From CAZLYF01 sp964586835 (GTDB taxonomy: Bacteria > Bacillota > Clostridia > Christensenellales > Aristaeellaceae), in contig CAZPIC010000017.1 of the NCBI GenBank assembly GCA_964586835.1, positions 1-45,399 on the forward strand: a DNA stretch of 45,399 nucleotides. Direction: 5' to 3'. The notes under the pieces are model-generated. The model had not been told where the DNA came from. It searched no databases and saw nothing but the letters and a program-made list of their open reading frames with translations. Positions within the stretch are counted from its first letter, which is position 1. Every line of letters begins with the position of its first letter. Positions 40,023-45,399 of this stretch are shown piece by piece. A program made the translations under genes and the position numbers.

Positions 40023-40615
40023 CCGCGTGGCCACAGCCATGCAATCTCAGCCACGCCAACCTTCTTCTTTCCGCGCCCGCAGGCGCTTTTCACGCAGTGC
40101 GCAGCACTGCTTTTCACGTAGTGCGGAGCACTACTCTTCACGCAACGCGAAGCGTTGCTCTTCACGCGCAGCGCGCCCGCCCGCTGCGCTTATGCCTTTT
40201 CCCGCGTGGCCACAGCCACGCAATCTCAGCCATGCCAACCTTCTTCTTTCCGCGCCCGCAGGCGCTTTTCACGCAGTGCACAGCACTGCTTTTCACGTAG
40301 TGCGGAGCACTACTCTTCACGCAACGCGAAGCGTTGCTCTTCACGCGCAGCGCGCCCGCCCGCTGCGCTTATGCCTTTTCCCGCGTGGCCACAGCCACGC
40401 AATCTCAGCCATGCCAACCTTCTTCTTTCCGCGCCCGCAGGCGCTTTTCACGCAGTGCACAGCACTGCTTTTCACGTAGTGCGGAGCACTACTCTTCACG
40501 CAACGCGAAGCGTTGCTCTTCACGCGCAGCGTGTCCACCCGCTGCGCTTAAGGCTCTTCACGGCGGCGCAGCCGCTGCTTTACGCGTGGCCACAGCCACG
40601 CATAGCTACTTCACG
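40022..40615 (-). repeat. Hairpin-module array F' (minus orientation) with a 179-base unit in three copies
   Basis: Copies begin at 40022, 40201 and 40380 and are nearly identical. Each holds GCGTGGCCACAGCC(A)CGC, GCGCCCGCAGGCGC, GCAGTGC…GCACTGC, GTAGTGCGGAGCACTAC, GCAACGCGAAGCGTTGC and a GCGCAGCG module. Differences between copies are few, for example GCAGTGCGCAGCACTGC in the first against GCAGTGCACAGCACTGC in the others. After the third copy come GGCGGCGCAGCCGC and GCGTGGCCACAGCCACGC, which reaches into the end of the phosphatase gene. Confidence 0.9.
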
Positions 40616-41302
40616 CGGCAGGCGCATCAGGGTTTCTTGGGATGCGCCTGCTGCTTTATATCCCTCCGTCAGGCAGGTAGCCCGGGTGCTGATGTTGTGG
40701 GCGTCGGTGGAGATGGCGTCCACAAGGCTGTGTTGAAACGCATAACGCAAAAACCGGCCTGTCCTGAAGCTTGTTTTTCGCAGGAGGGTTCCAGCGTTGA
40801 TCTGGATAAAGAGTCGGTGTTCTTTTCTGAGAGCGCTCAGGAGACCAGGCCGTCGAGCCAAGCAGATACAGCGCTCTGCGTGCGCCAGGATAACGGAATA
40901 GCCGCAGCGATTCAAAGACGTCACGGCTTCCCGTATCACGCTCAGGGTCTCGTTTGGGGCAAACTCCACCAGCACGTATTCGGTGCCGGCCAGGGTGGGA
41001 ACCCTGCCCGCCAGCAGGTGGTCGCAGGTATAGGGCGTATAGAAGATTTCTGCCCCTGGCAGGATGCTAAGGTCCAGGCCCAGGACTTGGCATCGTGCGT
41101 TGGCCTCATGAAGCCGCGCGTGGAACAGAACTGTTTCAAAAGGGCGGATACCTGGTGCGACATGCGGGGTGGCGACGATGATGCCAATGTTGTCCGCCGC
41201 GGCTTTGCACAACATGTTATCCGTCTCATCCGCTGTTCGTGGCCCGTCACGGTCCAGACCGTAGAGGATGTGATGGTGAAGATCGATATACCTTTGCGGC
41301 AT
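40580..41302 (-). CDS. cpsB: Capsule tyrosine-protein phosphatase, PHP type (CpsB/YwqE)
   Basis: A 240-residue manganese-dependent phosphatase that removes phosphate from the partner BY-kinase. PHP metal motifs are visible: DLHHHILYGLDRDGP (7-21), ATPHV (about 44-48), the Glu of LVEFAP, LAHAER, and DAHN near the end. The start is ATG 41302, 8 bases after the kinase stop, with AAGGGG upstream. The last residues (REVAMRGCGHA) and the TAA stop are encoded by hairpin modules of array F', so the natural C-terminal end has been replaced; the metal-binding core is intact. Confidence 0.9.
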   Translation of the reverse strand: MPQRYIDLHHHILYGLDRDGPRTADETDNMLCKAAADNIGIIVATPHVAPGIRPFETVLFHARLHEANARCQVLGLDLSILPGAEIFYTPYTCDHLLAGRVPTLAGTEYVLVEFAPNETLSVIREAVTSLNRCGYSVILAHAERCICLARRPGLLSALRKEHRLFIQINAGTLLRKTSFRTGRFLRYAFQHSLVDAISTDAHNISTRATCLTEGYKAAGASQETLMRLPREVAMRGCGHA

Positions 41303-41310
41303 GCAGCCCC

Positions 41311-42072
41311 TTAAGCTGACCTGTGCTTGTCAGCTGCCCGGCGTTGCTTGCGGCTGACCTTTTCAGGCGGGACTTCTTTCAGATACTGCTTCTGATAGCC
41401 ACTGTACCTGTAGTAGTACCTTCGGCCCATGAAAGAGTCCAACTCCACGTTGTTAAGGATCGCGCCCAACACAGGGGTTCCCGCAAGCTCAATCTGCTGT
41501 CTGGCCTCGATGAGCTCCCGTCGCCTGACCTGATTGTAGGACACAGTAATCACTGCCCCATGACAAAACTTGGCGATCTCTGCCGCGTCGATGATAATAC
41601 CAATGGGAGGGGAGTCCACCAGCACCAGATCAAAGCCCTTGGCCAGGCGGTTGAGGAGCTGCCCGAGGAGCGGTGTGCTTAAAAGGGCAAGCGAGTTGGA
41701 GACAACGCGTCCCACCGGCACCATGAAGGCATTGGGGATACTGGTGGCGTACATAACGTCATCCATGCTTGTCATTCCAGCCAGAAAATGCGCAAGGCCT
41801 GCGCGTTCGCCGGGGATCTGCAAGCCAAAGCTGTTTGCCAGGACGGACCTGCGCAGGTCCGCATCGACGAGGACGACGCTTTTGCTGAACTGTGCCATCG
41901 TGCGCATGATGTTCATGCTCAGAAAGGATTTTCCCTCCGCGGCGATGCAGCTTGTCACCATGATGACCTTCTTGTCTCGGCCTGTGAAGGAAAGGTTGGT
42001 ACACAACGTGTTGACAGCTTCACCCACCGCATAATCAAGGGGCTCAAAACGTGTGATGTCGATCTGTTTCAT
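41311..42072 (-). CDS. cpsD: Capsule tyrosine kinase (BY-kinase, CpsD/YwqD)
   Basis: A 253-residue cytoplasmic kinase that phosphorylates itself on a C-terminal tyrosine cluster and steers capsule polymerisation. Walker A is SCIAAEGKSF (AEGKS in place of the usual GEGKS), Walker A' is VVLVDADLRRS, and Walker B is LVLVDSPPIG. The tyrosine cluster RRYYYRYSGYQKQY lies near residue 225, followed by a basic tail. It overlaps the Wzz-type gene by 4 bases; the two proteins work as a pair, the membrane protein activating the kinase. Confidence 0.93.
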   Translation of the reverse strand: MKQIDITRFEPLDYAVGEAVNTLCTNLSFTGRDKKVIMVTSCIAAEGKSFLSMNIMRTMAQFSKSVVLVDADLRRSVLANSFGLQIPGERAGLAHFLAGMTSMDDVMYATSIPNAFMVPVGRVVSNSLALLSTPLLGQLLNRLAKGFDLVLVDSPPIGIIIDAAEIAKFCHGAVITVSYNQVRRRELIEARQQIELAGTPVLGAILNNVELDSFMGRRYYYRYSGYQKQYLKEVPPEKVSRKQRRAADKHRSA

Positions 42073-42833
42073 GCGCGCTTCTTTCTTTTATGGTTCTTTT
42101 CGCTGTACGTCGCCGCGCTGGCCCTGGGGACGACAGCCAGCGTGACGAGGCCCGCATACTTGCTGATATCGTCCTGCGTGCGAATCTTGTCGTCCATCAC
42201 GAAACGCAGCGTGATGATGCCAACAGCCAGCAGGACGCCCAGCATGAAGCCCAGCGCGAGGTTCCTGGTCCTGTTAGGGCTGGAGGGGCTCTTGGGCTTG
42301 AGTGCCACGGAAAGGACGCTGGGCTCGTCCGTGCGCATGGTGTCGGAGATGTATTTCCTGGCGACATTGGCATACTCGTTAGCCAGCAACGTCGCCTCCA
42401 CCGGATCGGTGGAGGTGACTGTGATGTGCAGGATGCGCGTGTTGGGCGGGTTGCTGATGTCCAGCATCTTCTGAATGGCGTTGTAGGAATATTGGAGGCC
42501 CAGGTTCTGTATCACCTGCTCGTGGACTTCCCAGGTTTTAAAGACCTCCTTATAGTCTGGAGTCAGATTGGAGCCGATTTGCAGGTCGGCCAGATTGATA
42601 GCCGAGTCCTTCGAACCCAGGACATACAGCTTGGACGTAGCCTGATACTGTGGCGTAACGATATACAGCGTGTAGACCCCAGCCAGGATGACACCGAGGG
42701 CGGCTGCGAGGAGGATGTACTTGAGGTTGGCAAGGAGTGTCGTCAGAAGCTCCAACAAGTCGATCTCTGTCTCGTTGGACGCGTCCTCGCGGCGCACGAG
42801 CGTCATGGTCTGAACTGGTTCACGTTCCTGCAT
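42069..42833 (-). CDS. cpsC: Capsule chain-length regulator/kinase activator (Wzz/CpsC)
   Basis: A 254-residue polysaccharide co-polymerase with two membrane helices (about 38-60, and 195-213) flanking an extracellular domain, the Wzz topology. The cytoplasmic C-terminal tail after helix two would activate the BY-kinase. ATG 42833 has GGAGGACC upstream; GTG directly before it is an alternative. It lies 92 bases after the LCP gene. Confidence 0.9.
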   Translation of the reverse strand: MQEREPVQTMTLVRREDASNETEIDLLELLTTLLANLKYILLAAALGVILAGVYTLYIVTPQYQATSKLYVLGSKDSAINLADLQIGSNLTPDYKEVFKTWEVHEQVIQNLGLQYSYNAIQKMLDISNPPNTRILHITVTSTDPVEATLLANEYANVARKYISDTMRTDEPSVLSVALKPKSPSSPNRTRNLALGFMLGVLLAVGIITLRFVMDDKIRTQDDISKYAGLVTLAVVPRASAATYSEKNHKRKKRA

Positions 42834-42925
42834 CACTGGTCCTCCAAATGGGCGAAGGTGGTCTGGACTGTCGGTTTTCCATTAGTTACGCAAAAGCAAC
42901 GCTGCTATCTTACACAATTTCTGGG

Positions 42926-43855
42926 CTATGGTCCAGCATTCGAGGGTTCATAAAACAATTTAAGACTGATCTCAAGCAGATGGTCCGCATCGGGATGAAA
43001 CTCAGAGTCTCCATCACTGCCAGTGACGCGCATACCTTGCAACCGGAGGATGCTCTCGCGCCGGTATCCCTGGCTTATGTTGGCGAGGTTGATCAGCCGC
43101 CCCCGGTGCAGGTTGGTCTGCGCTTTCGAGCTGAGCATCATCATGGCCGGCAGGTACCGCGCCTGCCGGTCAGGATTCTCTGCAGCCACACCCTCAACAA
43201 CCTCCGCCCCTTCCCCTTCCCCTTTCCCGGAGAAAGTCTCCCGGATGACGACGTTGAGCCCGCCCAGATAGCTGTTGAGCTCTGAGATCGCTTCCATGTC
43301 CAGAGCGTAGTAGTTATCGATCGTCGCCCCTGCCAGGAGCCCAGATACCGTCCGTGCCGCCAGCGCGCAACCCTCCGGTGAGCTGGTCGCAAATGCTGTC
43401 GACAGGCTGATCCGCGCGCGCCTGGATGTTGCACTGCCATCAGGCGCGTCTGGAAGGGGGATGTCCGCCATCGTGTCACGGTCAATATAAAGAAGCTCAA
43501 GCTTCTGGCCGGGCTCGTCGATGACCAGAAGCAGAAGAAAGTTGGCACGCAGGTTGCTAATGGCGCCAGGGATTTGCTCATCGCCTTTAACGCCTGACTC
43601 CAGGCCGAGGAAGAGGATGGAGGTCAGTCCCCTCCGCTGCGTGTAGACGGTTCCACTATGCATAAAGCCCTGCGGGGTAGACAGGCGACTTGCAAGGTCG
43701 CCCCGCTCCGTTTCCGGGACGGCGTGGTCCCTGTCCAGGAGGAGCCATGCAAACAACGCAATGAACAGAAGGACGGCAGTCAACGCATAGAAGACCAGTC
43801 TGCGGGTGCCGGACCGGCGCCCATAGCCGACCCTACGCGGGGGTTGTGTGTCCAT
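42926..43855 (-). CDS. LCP family protein of the capsule operon
   Basis: A 309-residue membrane-anchored protein: a basic N-terminus (RRVGYGRRSGTRR), one helix (about 23-42), then an LCP domain with ILFLGLESG, ANFLLLLVIDE, LLYIDRDTMADI, and the core AISELNSYLGGLNVVI. The usual Arg-Asp pair appears as DRDT. It probably attaches the capsule to the wall. ATG 43855 is preceded by AGGTGGTGAC; GTG 43867 is possible. It is the first gene of the four-gene capsule regulatory operon; no glycosyltransferase, flippase or polymerase gene is in the window. Confidence 0.85.
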   Translation of the reverse strand: MDTQPPRRVGYGRRSGTRRLVFYALTAVLLFIALFAWLLLDRDHAVPETERGDLASRLSTPQGFMHSGTVYTQRRGLTSILFLGLESGVKGDEQIPGAISNLRANFLLLLVIDEPGQKLELLYIDRDTMADIPLPDAPDGSATSRRARISLSTAFATSSPEGCALAARTVSGLLAGATIDNYYALDMEAISELNSYLGGLNVVIRETFSGKGEGEGAEVVEGVAAENPDRQARYLPAMMMLSSKAQTNLHRGRLINLANISQGYRRESILRLQGMRVTGSDGDSEFHPDADHLLEISLKLFYEPSNAGP

Positions 43856-43954
43856 GCCTGTCACCACCTGATAGAAATCCCGCGTGCAGCATTGCGAAAA
43901 ACCGAAAAGGCCCTGAAGCGCCCTTCATAGGCGGTTTTCGGGCCTGTTGTGTTC

Positions 43955-44030
43955 TGGTGGAGCATAGGAGACTCGAACTCCTGACCCCAACACTGCCAGT
44001 GTTGTGCGCTACCAACTGCGCTAATGCCCC
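43955..44030 (-). tRNA. tRNA-Ala (anticodon GGC), CCA encoded
   Basis: On the minus strand a full cloverleaf: acceptor GGGGCAT/ATGCTCC, D arm TAGCGCAGTTGGTAGCGC, anticodon stem CAACA/TGTTG with loop CTGGCAG (anticodon GGC), T arm with GTTCGAGTC, discriminator A and encoded CCA at 43955-43957. Confidence 0.95.
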
Positions 44031-44295
44031 GAACGCCGGTATCGTAGCACGCTTGGGCCCGAAAGTAAAGCATAAAAAACAGTCGAGCTAATTGCGCTGC
44101 GCCTGCTTTCCAGGCGTCAAGTCACAGATTCAGCCTGAGATTTTTCGAATCATTACAGCAATTTATCTCTTGAAGCAGGTGAATATGCCTTCTCTGACAG
44201 GAGAAGCGTTGTGCATCCTTTGAAATTGTAATTCTTGACAATCTTAACCAGCCCTAACGGGAGGATGATGAAGCTCATGTGGAAGGAGCCGCGGA
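44031..44295. other. Intergenic segment between tRNA-Ala and the transposase fragment
   Basis: About 265 AT-richer bases without a convincing gene. Nothing recognisable beyond what may be the outer end of the adjacent insertion element. Confidence 0.3.
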
Positions 44296-44815
44296 CTACG
44301 CGCTTCGGACCAAACTTCGCATCAGCTCAGGCTTCTTTTCCTGGACTCTTCCAAGCGCCATCCCCAGCATGACGATCAGGCCTGTAGCGCATTGCAGTCG
44401 CATCCGCTTGAATCCACGCAGAGAATGCAGTTCAAAGCCAAGGCTGACATCCATTCGACTGAAGACGCGCTCTACGGAGCTGCCGTATTTGTATTTTCGC
44501 TTCCACTTCAGACTGCTTCGATCCACAGCGGTGAAGATGCGCACGTCTGTGCTTAGAGGGATACGAACAACGCCCTTTACGGGACATTCCTGAAGGGAAG
44601 GACAACGGACGCCATAGGCTCTGGCCGGACATTTCTTGCGGATACACTTGCGGCTTTTCTCATACCCGTCATTGACCAGGGTCCTGCGGGTGCTGTTCTT
44701 CAAATCATAACAGAAGACTTCCCCATACTCGTTGTAGTAAAGATTCGCATGGCCAGGCAACTCACGTTCCAGTTCATCCTTCCACAGGCGGCGCCAAGTA
44801 TCATTTTAAATGATT
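44296..44815 (-). pseudogene. Truncated IS transposase (C-terminal part)
   Basis: The minus frame is open from about 44815 (just after a TAA) to 44296. It encodes the last third of a DDE transposase of the IS1182-like type: CPVKGVVRIPL, RIFTAVDRSSLKWKRKYKY, SSVERVFSRMD with the catalytic Glu, LGFELHSLRG and MLGMALGRVQEKKPELMRSL. Full-length members are about 400-500 residues; the first two DDE aspartates would be upstream, where no matching frame is found. A palindrome AATCATTTAAAATGATT lies at the break (about 44804-44822). Confidence 0.75.
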
Positions 44816-44822
44816 TTAAAAC

Positions 44823-45094
44823 ACTTCCCTGCGCCGCGTCCCCTTACCCTACCCCTTTTCACCTCCTGGCAGAAAAAGGCTTAAAAAAGCAAATTAAGGC
44901 CTTTTTCTTTTCTGTCATGATGTCACTTCCCCTTATGGCACAAGGCTTAGCGTTATACGAATTCATAGTGTAGTCAGCCGACGACGTTTTTGACCACGTT
45001 TTGACCACCCAAACCAAGAATGAAGCGAACGAGACGAACAAAACAGAAAGGAAAGCGGTCTGTTCAAGCTCGCAAGAATGCAGTCAAATCATAA
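44823..45094. other. AT-rich intergenic segment
   Basis: No supported gene. GCCTTTTTCTTTTC runs follow a weak AAGGCTTAAAAAAGC…AAATTAAGGCCTT inverted pattern (about 44876-44907). Short open frames here have no ribosome sites. Confidence 0.3.
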
Positions 45095-45095
45095 G

Positions 45096-45126
45096 AAAAA
45101 CCACCGATTCTCAACGGATTCGGTGG
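45096..45126 (-). terminator. Terminator of tRNA-Pro
   Basis: On the minus strand CCACCGA and TCGGTGG form a 7-bp stem (extendable) with a 12-base loop, followed by TTTTTC. It starts 10 bases after the tRNA end. Confidence 0.85.
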
Positions 45127-45135
45127 ACCTGCCAC

Positions 45136-45212
45136 TGGTCTGGGTGAGAGGATTTGAACCTCCGGCCTCTTGAACCCCATTCAAGCACGCTACCAAGCTG
45201 CGCCACACCCAG
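45136..45212 (-). tRNA. tRNA-Pro (anticodon GGG), CCA encoded
   Basis: On the minus strand acceptor CTGGGTG/CACCCAG, D arm TGGCGCAGCTTGGTAGCG, anticodon stem CTTGA/TCAAG with loop ATGGGGT (anticodon GGG), T arm GGTTCAAATCC, discriminator A and encoded CCA at 45136-45138. C at position 1 is usual for bacterial tRNA-Pro. Confidence 0.95.
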
Positions 45213-45230
45213 GCAATCCCAGCGCGCCAT

Positions 45231-45259
45231 ATGCTACCCGCTGCGGTGGGTATTGTCAA
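45231..45259 (-). promoter_or_regulatory. Sigma-A promoter for tRNA-Pro
   Basis: On the minus strand TTGACA (45259-45254), a 17-base spacer and TAGCAT (45236-45231), 18 bases ahead of the tRNA 5' end. Beyond it, 45260-45399 contains nothing I can assign. Confidence 0.8.
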
Positions 45260-45399
45260 GGACGATTTTCGCTCAGCGCTTGACGAACCTCCCTGCGCTC
45301 TCCACCGTGGAACGCCCCGGGGCTTCGCGCTGACCGGCGGAGGGCAGGGCTAACGCATGAACGATTTATCTCGATTGTATTATGAATTATTAACAAATA

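Noticed and set aside
29400..40615. Many open frames of 60-390 codons across the hairpin arrays, with protein like SRSAQHCSSR or REEQRFALRKE repeats
   Set aside because: They are by-products of the GC-rich repeat. They occur in several frames and on both strands, have no ribosome sites, and several only extend real genes upstream (Fic, the repeat protein, the PLP enzyme).
38298..40615. Integron attC cassette array
   Set aside because: No integrase, no RYYYAAC/GTTRRRY core sites, and the modules are far shorter than attC sites.
43867..43955. A terminator between tRNA-Ala and the capsule operon
   Set aside because: GGCCC/GGGCC and GAAAACCG/CGGTTTTTC pairings exist on the minus strand but exclude each other and have large loops, so no clear terminator could be assigned.

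Overview
This looks like a chromosomal stretch from a GC-rich member of the Clostridia (Bacillota), probably anaerobic. The evidence is the set of gene families: an IspH–S1 fusion, a desulfoferrodoxin-type superoxide reductase, an ECF-transporter folate S component, a VanW protein, LCP (LytR-CpsA-Psr) proteins, and a capsule phosphatase/kinase/co-polymerase set of Gram-positive type. Strong AGGAGG ribosome sites and near-consensus sigma-A promoters fit this. A run of exactly 100 N (33644-33743) shows the sequence is a scaffold with an unresolved gap, so it may be a draft or metagenome assembly. The species cannot be named from the sequence.

Layout. 1-6700 is accessory DNA. A TfoX-N protein and a secreted RCC1-repeat protein lie between inverted remnants of a DDE transposase. 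An ECF sigma factor follows with its membrane-anchored partner, then a tnpA of IS200/IS605 type broken in two. 6718-19711 is core-like and all on the minus strand, in two operons. One runs from the promoter at 13573-13601 through a wall-binding SH3/peptidoglycan-binding protein, cmk, plsC and ispH-S1. The other runs from the promoter at 19738-19766 through dCMP deaminase, an LCP protein, folT, nth, a metal ABC ATPase and permease, and a GH13 glycosidase, mostly with 4-base overlaps. At 20237-20310 two back-to-back consensus promoters drive desulfoferrodoxin leftward and, rightward, VanW, TetR, a CHAP hydrolase, a GuaA-like protein and a GNAT. A BadF-type sugar kinase, an UlaG-like metallo-hydrolase and a LacI regulator follow to 29097.

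From 29400 to 40615 the window changes character. Genes for Fic, alanine dehydrogenase, a nucleotide-sugar dehydrogenase, a secreted protein of thirty 32-residue repeats, a PLP enzyme and the end of a capsule operon are separated by arrays of short perfect hairpins. The stem words vary, but the linker between them is constant (GTGAAGAG or close variants). The arrays usually start at the stop codon of the preceding gene, point the same way as that gene, and in two cases supply the stop codon and last residues. Where two genes converge, two arrays face each other. This modular hairpin family is the best candidate for an undescribed system here.

40580-43855 is the regulatory part of a capsule operon (LCP, Wzz, BY-kinase, PHP phosphatase, minus strand). 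The window ends with tRNA-Ala(GGC), a truncated transposase, and tRNA-Pro(GGG) with promoter and terminator.
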